Shown here: positions 23,670 through 32,237 of the stretch, piece by piece | Numbering within the stretch: position 1 is the stretch's first letter | How the letters are laid out: each line of letters opens with the position of its first letter | Assembly: GCA_039025855.1 (NCBI GenBank) | Contig: JBCCNL010000005.1 | Location: 71,825-135,824 of the forward strand | Reading direction: 5' to 3' | DNA from: JBCCOW01 sp039025855 | GTDB taxonomy: Bacteria > Planctomycetota > Phycisphaerae > Phycisphaerales > Phycisphaeraceae | Length of the DNA stretch: 64,000 bases | Program-made: the position numbers and the translations under genes | Notes under the pieces: generated by a model | Databases searched by the model: none | Told to the model about the DNA's origin: nothing | What the model saw: the letters and a program-made list of their open reading frames with translations, nothing else

Positions 23670-24683
23670 ATGCCGATCACCATCAAAGACATCGCCGAAC
23701 AAGCCCAGGTGAGCCAGGCCACCGTGTCGATCGCGATGGGCAGCTCCGGGCGGATCTCCAAGGCGACGCGTCAGCGGGTGCTCAAGATCGCCGAGGCGAT
23801 GGGGTATCGGCCCAACCTGCTGGTCGAAGGCATTCAGACCGGACGCACGCGCACGATCGGCGTACTGCTGCAGCTCTCGGGCGACCCGTTCGATACAGGT
23901 CTGATGTCGGGCATCCACAACCAGCTCATGGGTGCCGGCTGCGTCCCGATCCTGCTGATGCCTGTTGAAGAGATCTCAGTTCTTGACCAGATCCATATGC
24001 TGATCGATCGGCGGGTCGACGGGCTGATCCTCCGCCCAGCGAAAGAGGCCCAATGGGAACGCCACCTCGACGAGGCGCTCGACCGCGACGTCCCGGTGGT
24101 GGCGATCGATATCGAGCCACAGGCGGAGACGCCCCACGTCGATTTTGTTGGGACCGACAACGTCGATGGCGGCCGGCGTGCCGCAGAACGCCTGCTCGAC
24201 GCGGGCCACCGTAACACGGCCATCATCACCACCGGCAGCTTCCCCGACGGCATGACGTTCCGGCAGCAGGGCTTTGAGGACCGCATGAACGAAGTGGCTG
24301 ATGCAACGTGTGTCAGCCTGCGTCAGCCGTGGTCGCCGCACCTCACCGGGTACGAGGCGGCGAAGCAGGTGCTCCAGCTCACGCCCCGGCCAACCGCGAT
24401 CTTTGTCACGATGGACATGCTTGCCCGCGGGGTTTACCGGGCTGCGCGCGAGCTGGACCTCAAGATTCCCGAGGACCTGTCCGTCATCGGCTTTGCGGAC
24501 AACCCGTTGGCGACCGTCCTTGACCCGCCGCTCACCACCATGCACCAGGGCCCGCAAGACATCGGCGGCCGGGCGACGTCGCTGCTGCTGGAACGCATCG
24601 AAGAAGGCAGCGTCCACAGCCCGAGGAAGTGCATCCTCATCAAGCCCGATCTGATCGAGCGCGGGTCGGTCGGAAAGGTCTGA
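23670..24683 (+). CDS. LacI-family transcriptional regulator (second copy)
   Basis: 337 residues. Helix-turn-helix at 3-22 (ITIKDIAEQAQVSQATVSIA), hinge helix through GYRPNLLVEG, then a sugar-sensing domain (RRVDGLILRPA, HVDFVGTDNVDGGRRAAERLL, IPEDLSVIGFADNPLATVLDPPLTTMHQ). It is clearly paralogous to the LacI at 7373-8383; both have the motif GRISxATRxxVLxxAxxxGYRPNxLVxGIQTGR. It follows GH29 on the same strand and faces GH2, so it probably regulates these, with a galactan-derived sugar as effector. It is a candidate binder of the GTAC-centred palindromes. Confidence 0.94.
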   Translation: MPITIKDIAEQAQVSQATVSIAMGSSGRISKATRQRVLKIAEAMGYRPNLLVEGIQTGRTRTIGVLLQLSGDPFDTGLMSGIHNQLMGAGCVPILLMPVEEISVLDQIHMLIDRRVDGLILRPAKEAQWERHLDEALDRDVPVVAIDIEPQAETPHVDFVGTDNVDGGRRAAERLLDAGHRNTAIITTGSFPDGMTFRQQGFEDRMNEVADATCVSLRQPWSPHLTGYEAAKQVLQLTPRPTAIFVTMDMLARGVYRAARELDLKIPEDLSVIGFADNPLATVLDPPLTTMHQGPQDIGGRATSLLLERIEEGSVHSPRKCILIKPDLIERGSVGKV

Positions 24684-24732
24684 GTTTTCCGGTTTTTTCG
24701 ATCGATAGATGGCCGGGCGAGGGGCGCGCCAT

Positions 24733-27240
24733 CTAGAGCGCGTTGTCGATCGGCGTGCCGGTATCGACGGTCGGCTGTGCCGTCTGATTGCCCTGCACCG
24801 CAGCACCGATCCAGCGGTGGTCGGGGGCTGGCTGGCTGTGCACTGTGAGGGTGGCCGGCTCGAGGCCGGGGCCTGTAGCCTTGATGTGGATCTCGCCGGC
24901 GGCGTGTTGTGTCCGGACCAACAGCTGGCACAGGCCCTGGTAGAGCCGACGGCTCGGCGCCCGGTCGGGCTCATGGCTCCAAGGGTTGCCGTTGCCGACG
25001 CCGAGTAGCTGGGCCGGGCCCTCCACCTCGAAGTGAATGGCATCGTCTGCCGTCGCGACGAACCGCCCCGCCGCATCCGTCGCCGCCACGCTGATCGCCA
25101 CAGTGTCATTCCCGTCGGCCATCGGCTCGGTACGGTCGGGCGTGAGACGGAGCGATGAAACAGGGCCCGTCGTCTCGATTGTCTTCGACGCCACCACCGC
25201 ACCCTTTGCGTCGTAGCCCACCGCTTCTAGCGTGCCCGGGTTGTAGGGCACCTGCCACGTGACGTGTCGCCGCGGCGGCATCGGCTGACGCCCCAGCGAC
25301 TCGCCATTGAGCAGCAGCTCGACCGCGTCGCAGTTCGCGTAGCAACGCACATCGATCGTCTCGCCCTCAGCCCCGGCCCAGTTCCAGTGCGGGAACAGGT
25401 GGATCGCCGGCTCGTCGTTCCAGTGCACGCGGTAGTAATGGAACGCGTCCTTCGGGAACCCGCAGAGGTCCATCAGGCCGTACCCCGTGATGACCGCGGG
25501 GTACTTGGTGGGGTAGGTCTCGCCGCGGTAGTCGAAGCCGGTCCACAGGAACGTGCCAGCGACGAACGGCCGATCGTGGCAATCGATCCAGGTTTGCTCG
25601 ACGCTGTAGCCCCATGGTGTACAGGTCTCGCCGTAGGCGCTGACCAGGCCTTTGCGGTCGGGGTTGGTCCACCATGCCGAGTCTTCAAAGTTCAGGCCGG
25701 GGTGGGCGTCTTCGGGGCGGTAGACGCCGCGGTAGGACGCGGAGCCGCCGGTCTCGGTCGCGAGCAACGGCCAGTCGGGGTAGCGCGCATGGAAGTCGTC
25801 GTACATCCCGCCGTCGACGTTGCAGTGTTCGCGGCAGACGTAGTTCGTGCCGTAGACGTCGAGGTGGAAGCCGTGTTGATGGTGGACCTCGGCGTTATCA
25901 AGCCACTTGCAATTCATGGCGTACGTGACCGGCCGGGTCGGGTCGAGACGGTGGCAGAGCGCCTGCATCCGCTGGAGCTGGCGGACGCCAACGTCGGTGT
26001 GCTGGACGTTCATCTCCTCGTTGCCGAGGCTCCACGCGAAGACGCAGGGGTGGTTGCGGTCACGGCGGACCAGCGACTCGAGCTGATCGAGGTGTTCGGT
26101 GGACGTGCCGACCTGGCGGTGTTCATCGAGCACGAGGACGCCGAGGCGGTCGCAGGCGTCGAGCATGGCCGGCGACGGCGGGTTGTGGCTGGTGCGGATC
26201 GCGTTGGCCCCCATCTTCTTGACCTGCTGCACCCGCCACGCGTCGAGCGACCGCGGCACCGCCACCCCGACGCCGGCGTGGTCCTGGTGATTGCACACCC
26301 CCTTGAGCTTCAGCGGCCGATCGTTGAGGTAGAACCCGGTCTTCGCATCAAAGCGCACCGACCGGATGCCGAAGGGCGTCTCGGTCTGGTCGATGATCTC
26401 GCCGTCTTGCCGGATCGTCGTGACGAGGGTGTACAGGTACGGGTCCTCCACGCTCCAGAGGCGGGGGGCCAGCACCACCAGTTCGGCGCGGCTCTCCGCT
26501 TGGCCCCACGCATCGACGGCGATGCCCTGGTCGCTCGACGCACAAACGCCGGGCTCCTGCGACATGACCTGATAGCTCACCCGCACGCTGCAGGTTTCGT
26601 CGGTGTCGTTCACGATGCGGGACGAAAGCTCGAGGTTGACCGCTTCGGGCTGCGGCCCGCTGAAGGGCTCTACCTGTACATGGGTGCCGTTTTCTGCCAG
26701 TCGGGTCGCGTGGGTCTTGATCATCCGGACGTCGCGGTAGATGCCGCCGCCTTCATAGGACCACAGCTCGTACTCCCGCGCGTCGGCCCGCACCGCGATC
26801 GTGTTGAGCCCGCCGAAGTGACAGACATCGCTGATGACGAACCCGAAGCTCGTATACCCGCTGAGGTGTCGCCCGGCGAGGTGGCCGTTGACCCAGACTT
26901 GCGCGTCGCGATAGACCCCGTCAAACGCAAGCCACAGCCGACGCCCGCGGTCGCCCTCGGGCAGCTCGAACGTCTTGCGGTACCAGCCAACGTCGGTCGG
27001 CAAGGACCCATGGGTCAGGTTCGCCTCGGGCGTGAACGTGCCGTCGAGGACGAAGTCGTGGGGGAGGTCGACCGGCTCCCAGCTTTCGTCGGGGTAGTCG
27101 GGCTTGGCGACGCCGTGGTTGCCCGCCTTCATCCACTCGGCGGCGTCGAAATGGGCAACATGGATCCCGCCGTGATTCCGAAACGCGATGTCGCCGCGGT
27201 GGAACCGCCAGCCCGGATTCATATCGAAGATTTCACGCAT
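24733..27240 (-). CDS. GH2 β-galactosidase-type enzyme
   Basis: 835 residues without a signal peptide. The jelly-roll (1-180), Ig-like domain (185-290) and TIM barrel (from about 295) are in the usual order. CVFAWSLGNEE contains acid/base Glu408 and PLLATETGG the nucleophile Glu496; IRTSHNPPSP at 348-357 is the GH2 substrate-site block and FLWTGFDYRGE follows. The C-terminal part adds two Ig-like domains as in longer β-galactosidases. It probably removes terminal β-D-galactose (or sulfated forms) from porphyran or agar oligosaccharides in the cytoplasm. It is divergent from the second GH29 gene, with a shared 205-bp control region. Confidence 0.93.
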   Translation of the reverse strand: MREIFDMNPGWRFHRGDIAFRNHGGIHVAHFDAAEWMKAGNHGVAKPDYPDESWEPVDLPHDFVLDGTFTPEANLTHGSLPTDVGWYRKTFELPEGDRGRRLWLAFDGVYRDAQVWVNGHLAGRHLSGYTSFGFVISDVCHFGGLNTIAVRADAREYELWSYEGGGIYRDVRMIKTHATRLAENGTHVQVEPFSGPQPEAVNLELSSRIVNDTDETCSVRVSYQVMSQEPGVCASSDQGIAVDAWGQAESRAELVVLAPRLWSVEDPYLYTLVTTIRQDGEIIDQTETPFGIRSVRFDAKTGFYLNDRPLKLKGVCNHQDHAGVGVAVPRSLDAWRVQQVKKMGANAIRTSHNPPSPAMLDACDRLGVLVLDEHRQVGTSTEHLDQLESLVRRDRNHPCVFAWSLGNEEMNVQHTDVGVRQLQRMQALCHRLDPTRPVTYAMNCKWLDNAEVHHQHGFHLDVYGTNYVCREHCNVDGGMYDDFHARYPDWPLLATETGGSASYRGVYRPEDAHPGLNFEDSAWWTNPDRKGLVSAYGETCTPWGYSVEQTWIDCHDRPFVAGTFLWTGFDYRGETYPTKYPAVITGYGLMDLCGFPKDAFHYYRVHWNDEPAIHLFPHWNWAGAEGETIDVRCYANCDAVELLLNGESLGRQPMPPRRHVTWQVPYNPGTLEAVGYDAKGAVVASKTIETTGPVSSLRLTPDRTEPMADGNDTVAISVAATDAAGRFVATADDAIHFEVEGPAQLLGVGNGNPWSHEPDRAPSRRLYQGLCQLLVRTQHAAGEIHIKATGPGLEPATLTVHSQPAPDHRWIGAAVQGNQTAQPTVDTGTPIDNAL

Positions 27241-27349
27241 GACACAGGCCGATCGGGGGTTGGAGCCGGGGCTGGCGGAGGGGGGTCTGACACGCTCGGG
27301 AGGGCCCGAATCTAAGGGAATCCCTGACAGCGAGCCCTCAAAAAACGCG

Positions 27350-27369
27350 GAGTTTAATTACTTAAGCAT
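27350..27369. promoter_or_regulatory. GTAC-type operator candidate between GH2 and GH29
   Basis: The minus-strand reading ATGCTTAAGTAATTAAACTC keeps the left half-site and centre region of the strong copies but a poor right half. It lies in the divergent promoter region, 110 bp before GH2 and 77 bp before the proposed TTG start of GH29. It overlaps an upstream ATG (27368), one reason not to use that ATG. Confidence 0.45.
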
Positions 27370-27445
27370 GGCTTGTCGAGCGATTTCGAAGTATCTTTGT
27401 GAGGCTCCCGAAAAGGGAGTTCCCTATCCGCAGAAAGGCTTACTC

Positions 27446-28978
27446 TTGTCCGCACAGGTTTCAACGCAGCCCCCCCAAACCACCCAAACCCCCGAGCCCG
27501 CCGAGGCCGCCGAGGCCGCTCCGCGCTTCGAGCCCACCTGGGACTCCCTTAAGCAGTGGGAGCTCCCCGAGTGGTACTACCAAGCCAAGTTCGGCATCTT
27601 TATCCACTGGGGCGCCGCCTCCGTCCCCGCCTTCAAGAGCGAGTGGTACCCCAAGTTCATGTACAAGCGGGATGGCGACTTCTTCAAGCATCACGCCGAG
27701 ACCTACGGCGACCAGGGGACCTTCGGCTACAAGGACTTCATCCCCGACTTCAAGATGGAGAACTGGGACCCCGATAGCTGGGCCAAGCTCTTCGAAGAGT
27801 CCGGCGCGAAGTTTGTCGTGCCTGTCGCCGAGCATCACGACGGGCTCGCCCACTACGACTACAGCGGCTCCCGCTGGACCACGCTGAAGGTTGGCCCGAA
27901 GCGTGACCTCATCGGTGACCTCGGCGAAGCGGTCCGCAAGACCGAGATGAAGTTCTGCGTCTCGTCGCACCGCGCCTACAACTGGCGCTTCTATACCTAC
28001 GAAGACGGATTCGACACCACCGACCCTGAGTACCAGGACCTCTACGCCACCCCGCACGGCCCGGATGACCCCGCCGACGAAGCCTTCCTCGAAGACTGGC
28101 TCAAACGCAGCACTGAGCTCGTCGATAAGTACCAGCCCGACCTGGTCTGGTTCGACTGGTGCATCGGTTGGCCCGAATTCGAGCCCTACCGCCGAAAGTT
28201 CGCCGCCCACTACTACAACGCCGCCGACACGTGGGGCAAGCCTGTCGTCGTGAACTACAAGGAAGAAGACTTCGCCCCCGGCACCGGCGTCTGGGACATC
28301 GAACGTGGCCAGCTCGACGAGATCCGCGCCGACTACTGGCAGACCGACACGTCGATCTCCCGCAACGGCTGGGCCTACAACACCGACCCCGACAACAAGT
28401 CCGCCACCTCGCTGATCCACGACCTCATGGACATCGTCAGCAAGAACGGCTGCCTCCTGCTCAACATCGGCCCCAAGCCTGATGGCACCATCACCGACGA
28501 GCAGGCCCAGGTCCTCCGCGACATCGGCAAGTGGCTCGGCGTCAACGGCGAGGCGGTCTACAGCACCGAGCCGTGGCGGGTGTTCGGCGAGGGCCCGACC
28601 CGCGTCAAGGCCGGCACTTTCCAGGAAAAGGCCAACGCCGGGTTCACCCCCGAAGACGTCCGCTATACCCGCAACGGCGACACGCTCTACGCCACGCTGC
28701 TCGGTATTCCCGAGGGCGGCGAAATCACCCTGCGTTCGCTCGGCAGCCACCTCCGGCTGCTGCTCGGGACCATCGATGGCGCCACGCTGCTCGGTCACGA
28801 CCAGCCCCTGAAGTGGGAGCACCGCCCGGAGGCCTGCGTAGTCGAGCTGCCCGAGGGCGTCTCCGCCGAGCACGCGCTGGTGCTCAAGATCGAGACCACC
28901 CCACCCGAACGGCCCAAGCGCACCGCCGACGCCGCCGGGTCCGACACCGCCACGGACATCGACTCGGCCGAGTCGTAA
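27446..28978 (+). CDS. GH29 α-L-fucosidase/α-L-galactosidase family enzyme (second copy)
   Basis: 510 residues from a TTG at 27446, seven bases after AAAGG; the in-frame ATG at 27368 would overlap the palindrome and add an unlikely tail. A Pro/Glu/Ala-rich linker (TQPPQTTQTPEPAEAAEAA) precedes the barrel. GH29 blocks: YQAKFGIFIHWGAASVPAF, VPVAEHHDGLAHYDYSGSRW, LKVGPKRDLIGDLGEAV and PDLVWFDW with nucleophile Asp237; VSKNGCLLLNIGPKPDG follows. This is a more canonical GH29 than the copy at 22127. No secretion signal is visible. It is divergent from GH2 and upstream of the LamG-GH16 gene. Confidence 0.9.
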   Translation: MSAQVSTQPPQTTQTPEPAEAAEAAPRFEPTWDSLKQWELPEWYYQAKFGIFIHWGAASVPAFKSEWYPKFMYKRDGDFFKHHAETYGDQGTFGYKDFIPDFKMENWDPDSWAKLFEESGAKFVVPVAEHHDGLAHYDYSGSRWTTLKVGPKRDLIGDLGEAVRKTEMKFCVSSHRAYNWRFYTYEDGFDTTDPEYQDLYATPHGPDDPADEAFLEDWLKRSTELVDKYQPDLVWFDWCIGWPEFEPYRRKFAAHYYNAADTWGKPVVVNYKEEDFAPGTGVWDIERGQLDEIRADYWQTDTSISRNGWAYNTDPDNKSATSLIHDLMDIVSKNGCLLLNIGPKPDGTITDEQAQVLRDIGKWLGVNGEAVYSTEPWRVFGEGPTRVKAGTFQEKANAGFTPEDVRYTRNGDTLYATLLGIPEGGEITLRSLGSHLRLLLGTIDGATLLGHDQPLKWEHRPEACVVELPEGVSAEHALVLKIETTPPERPKRTADAAGSDTATDIDSAES

Positions 28979-29041
28979 GCCACCGGCTCGACCCGCCGAC
29001 CGCTCATCCTGTATCGCATCCCCTCTCAGGAGTTTTTGACC

Positions 29042-30658
29042 ATGGAGACCACTGCGCCCGTCCTGTTGGCTGCCGCGTTTGTGTGTGGCCTGTTTGCCCT
29101 GCCGAGCATGGCCGAAGCGAAGGCCCCGCCGACACACGGCCTGTCCGTCTGGCTCGACGCCACACAACCCGATTCGATCCTGCGTGACGATGCGGGCCAA
29201 CTGGTCAAGTGGTCCAGCCGAACGCCCGCCTCGCTGCACGCCACGATCTCGTCGCGAGGCAATGGCCCGACGCTTGTTCCCGACGCGTTCGGCCCCGGCC
29301 GACGCGCGCTGCGGTTCAACGGCCAGAGCTGGCTGGACCTGCCCGCCCTCGCCGACGACCGCGGTTCGATCACCGTGTTCATGGTCTTCCAACGCCAAGA
29401 AGCCCAGGCCGGCGGGCCACGCTGGCAGCGCCTGCTCTCGATCTACGACGGCGTGTCGAGCAACGACACCAAAGGCCACGGCGTGTTCCTCGACACCCGC
29501 GGCACCGCCGACGCCATGGCTGCTCGTGTCTTCCAGCGCACCTCGACCAACGCCCACCGCGGCCCGGTCACGATCGGCCGAAACCAGAAGTCCCATACCG
29601 AGCGATTGCAGGGTGATCTCGCCGAGGTTCTCATCTACAACCGCGGCTTCCTTGTCGATTCCCAGTACGAAGAAGTCGAGAGCTACCTGCGTGAGAAGTG
29701 GGGCGTGGTCCGAGACCCGCGTGACGACTGGACCCGCAGCCGGCCGCTGGGTGACACGCCGCAGCGCGTCACCGATGAGCTGCCCTTGTCAGACCAGGGC
29801 AACGCCGGCGGTTGGGAGCCGTACGCCCCGATGACCGACGCGTTCGAGGGCGACCGACTGGACCCGACGAAATGGCACGACCACAACCCGCGTTGGTATG
29901 GCCGACCGCCGGCACTGTTCCTGCCCAGCAACGTTGAGGTCAAGGACGGCGAGCTACACCTGACCATGCGGTACGACCCCACGCTCCCGCGGGTCATCCA
30001 GTACCGCGACTCCGTCTACGAGAACTACAGCTCTGCGTCCGTGGTCAGCCGGGACCCCGTGCTCTACGGCTACTTCGAAATCGAGTCCCGCGCGATGGAC
30101 TCGGCGGGGTCCAGCGCGTGGTGGTTCACGAGCAAGCTGTTCGACGCGCAGGGCCGGGCGTCACGCACCGAGATTGACGTGTTCGAGCTCGGCGGCGGGG
30201 CCGAGGGCCACGAAGACAGCTTCCACATGAACGCCCACATCTTCGAAACACCCGAGGACGGCGTGAACAAATGGAACCGCGGCGGCAATTGGCGGTCCGG
30301 CTTCCGCTTCGCCGACGATTACCACGTCTTCGGGCTTGAGTGGACCCCCGAACAGATCGTCTACTACGTCAACGGCGTGGCGGTGCGCCGAATGCCCAAC
30401 ACGCACTGGCACACGCCGCAGTACATGCTCTTCGACTCCGAGACCATGACGAACTGGCTCGGCTGGCCCGACCCGAAGGACCTGCCTTCGACGTTCTCGA
30501 TCCGCTGGGTCCGGGCGTGGAAGAACGCTGAGACCCGCAGCGGTAATGAAGGCAAATGGTTCCGCACGCCCCACGGCCACAACAACTCTCCGGACGAGAC
30601 CGAGATCACCCGCTTCGCGCGTGAGTTTGAGGCCAAGCGGCGTGAGCAGGGTCATTGA
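29042..30658 (+). CDS. Secreted LamG-GH16 two-domain glycoside hydrolase
   Basis: 538 residues from the ATG at 29042, nine bases after AGGAG (29028-29032). A signal peptide (to about residue 26) is followed by a concanavalin-like LamG domain (30-220; LSVWLDATQPDSI, RALRFNGQSWLDLP, GDLAEVLIYNRGF). The GH16 domain spans about 255-520 with the signature EIDVFE at 377-382: Glu377 nucleophile, Glu382 acid/base. The block VFGLEWTPEQIVYYVNGV is typical of GH16. The LamG part probably tethers the enzyme to polymer. It is about twice as long as the first GH16 and from another subgroup; agar, porphyran or carrageenan are possible substrates. Confidence 0.92.
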   Translation: METTAPVLLAAAFVCGLFALPSMAEAKAPPTHGLSVWLDATQPDSILRDDAGQLVKWSSRTPASLHATISSRGNGPTLVPDAFGPGRRALRFNGQSWLDLPALADDRGSITVFMVFQRQEAQAGGPRWQRLLSIYDGVSSNDTKGHGVFLDTRGTADAMAARVFQRTSTNAHRGPVTIGRNQKSHTERLQGDLAEVLIYNRGFLVDSQYEEVESYLREKWGVVRDPRDDWTRSRPLGDTPQRVTDELPLSDQGNAGGWEPYAPMTDAFEGDRLDPTKWHDHNPRWYGRPPALFLPSNVEVKDGELHLTMRYDPTLPRVIQYRDSVYENYSSASVVSRDPVLYGYFEIESRAMDSAGSSAWWFTSKLFDAQGRASRTEIDVFELGGGAEGHEDSFHMNAHIFETPEDGVNKWNRGGNWRSGFRFADDYHVFGLEWTPEQIVYYVNGVAVRRMPNTHWHTPQYMLFDSETMTNWLGWPDPKDLPSTFSIRWVRAWKNAETRSGNEGKWFRTPHGHNNSPDETEITRFAREFEAKRREQGH

Positions 30659-30667
30659 CCTCGCCGG

Positions 30668-32194
30668 TCAGCCCAGGTCATAGTCGCTGAGCTGCACGAT
30701 GAGCTGGTCCCCGACGCGGTCCTGCCAGGTCTGGAGTTCGCCGAAGAGCCGGTCAACCACGGCCCGGTGGGTTTGCTTGGCATGAGGTTCGAGCGCGAGG
30801 TCGCGCATCTCGAACGGGTCTTCCGCGCTGTCGAACAGCTGCCAGCGCCCGAGGTGCGGGTAGAAGACCAGCTTGTGTCGGCTGTCGCGGCACATGCGTT
30901 GGAAGTGGCGGTAGCTGGAGAACACGGTCTCGTGCGGCCCGGCCGTGCCCTCGCGCAGCGCGCCGGCAAGCGAGGGGAACTGCACGGTCTCGGGCATCGG
31001 CGTGTCGGTGAGTTCGCAGAGCGTTGCGTAGAGGCTGTGCTGGTAGACCAGCCCGTCGTGCTGCTGGTTGGCCTTGATCCCCGGGCCGGCCATGATCAGC
31101 GGGATGCGGACCGAGTGGTCGTACATGTTCTGCTTGCCCATCAGCCCGTGCTGGCCGACGGCGAGGCCGTGGTCCGCGGTGTGGGCGACGATGGTGTTCT
31201 CGCTCAGCCCGAGCTTGTCCATGTGGTCGAGGACCCGGCCGATCTCCATGTCCATGTGCGTGAGGATCGCGTGGTACTCCCGGCGGTGGGCACGGACCGC
31301 GTGCTCGGTGCGGGGCCAGGGCGCGAGCTGTTCGTCACGCAGGTCGTAGTCGCCCTGATTGAACGGGTGCTCGGGCAGGTAGTTCGGCGGCAGCTGGGTC
31401 TGGTCGATCGGGTAGCGGTCGAGGTATTCGGTCGGGGCCTGTCGGGGGTCGTGCGGGGCCTGCATCGCGCAGTACGCAAAGAACGGCTGATCGGGCGACG
31501 CCGCCTGCCGATCGAGGAAGTCGATCATGTGGTTGGCCCACCGCGTCGAGGTGTGCTCATAACCGGTCGGATCGACCGACTTGTCGCACTCCAGCCAATG
31601 GCCCTTGCGGTGGCGCTCGTCGGGCTGCCAGACGTTGCCCGGCGCGGGCCGGAGGTAGGCGGACTGTGCGGGGTCGCCCAGAGGTACCTTCTTTTGGTGA
31701 TCGAACTCGGTCGAGCCCCACATGCCCGGGCCGGCTTCGCCGCGCTCGACGAAGCAGCGCTCCCGCGAGTTGCCAAAGTTGTGCCACTTGCCCACGCAGT
31801 AGGTGTGGTACCCGGCGTTGCCGAAGGCCTGGCCGATCAGCGGGTGGTCGCCGCAGGTGTTGCCGCCGCAGTGGTAGAGCATGCGTCCGGTGAGGAGCAT
31901 GGATCGGCTGGCGATGCAGACGGCACCGGTCCACGAGCCTTGGTGGTGGGCGTGGGTGAAGGCGGTGCCGCGGGCGGCGAGCCGGTCGAGGTTGGGCGTG
32001 TCGACCTCGGGGTTGTTCACGGCGTTGAGCGTTCGGTACGACTGATCGTCGGCGATGAAGATCAGCACGTTCGGCCGGCGGTTCGCGTTCGGGTTCATCG
32101 GTTGGGCATTCCTTCGGTGGGCCGGCAGCGTACCCAGGCCCGCGCCGGCGAGCGCGGCGGTCGAGCTCTGAACAAACGCGCGTCGGCTCAGCAT
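30668..32194 (-). CDS. Sulfatase family S1 with Tat-type signal and CxASR formylglycine motif
   Basis: 508 residues from the ATG at 32194; the longer frame is only an echo of the neighbouring gene's tail. The leader MLSRRAFVQSSTAALAGAG carries the twin-arginine motif SRRAFVQ, so the folded enzyme is exported by Tat. The metal block is PNVLIFIADDQ and the formylglycine site CIASR (93-97) has Ala where Pro is usual. Other blocks (HTADHGLAVGQHGLMGKQNMYDH) are normal, so it is probably active if the maturase accepts it. Cofactor-loaded or cytoplasmically matured sulfatases use Tat, in contrast to the other, Sec-type sulfatases here. It is the last gene of the minus operon. Confidence 0.9.
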   Translation of the reverse strand: MLSRRAFVQSSTAALAGAGLGTLPAHRRNAQPMNPNANRRPNVLIFIADDQSYRTLNAVNNPEVDTPNLDRLAARGTAFTHAHHQGSWTGAVCIASRSMLLTGRMLYHCGGNTCGDHPLIGQAFGNAGYHTYCVGKWHNFGNSRERCFVERGEAGPGMWGSTEFDHQKKVPLGDPAQSAYLRPAPGNVWQPDERHRKGHWLECDKSVDPTGYEHTSTRWANHMIDFLDRQAASPDQPFFAYCAMQAPHDPRQAPTEYLDRYPIDQTQLPPNYLPEHPFNQGDYDLRDEQLAPWPRTEHAVRAHRREYHAILTHMDMEIGRVLDHMDKLGLSENTIVAHTADHGLAVGQHGLMGKQNMYDHSVRIPLIMAGPGIKANQQHDGLVYQHSLYATLCELTDTPMPETVQFPSLAGALREGTAGPHETVFSSYRHFQRMCRDSRHKLVFYPHLGRWQLFDSAEDPFEMRDLALEPHAKQTHRAVVDRLFGELQTWQDRVGDQLIVQLSDYDLG

Positions 32195-32237
32195 GACAGG
32201 TGATCCATCGGGCGGGACGCCGCAATACCGGGGCGTG

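Noticed and set aside
27461..29596. Minus-strand open frame of 711 codons opposite GH29 and GH16
   Set aside because: Antisense shadow; the opposite strand encodes catalytic motifs in the correct order.
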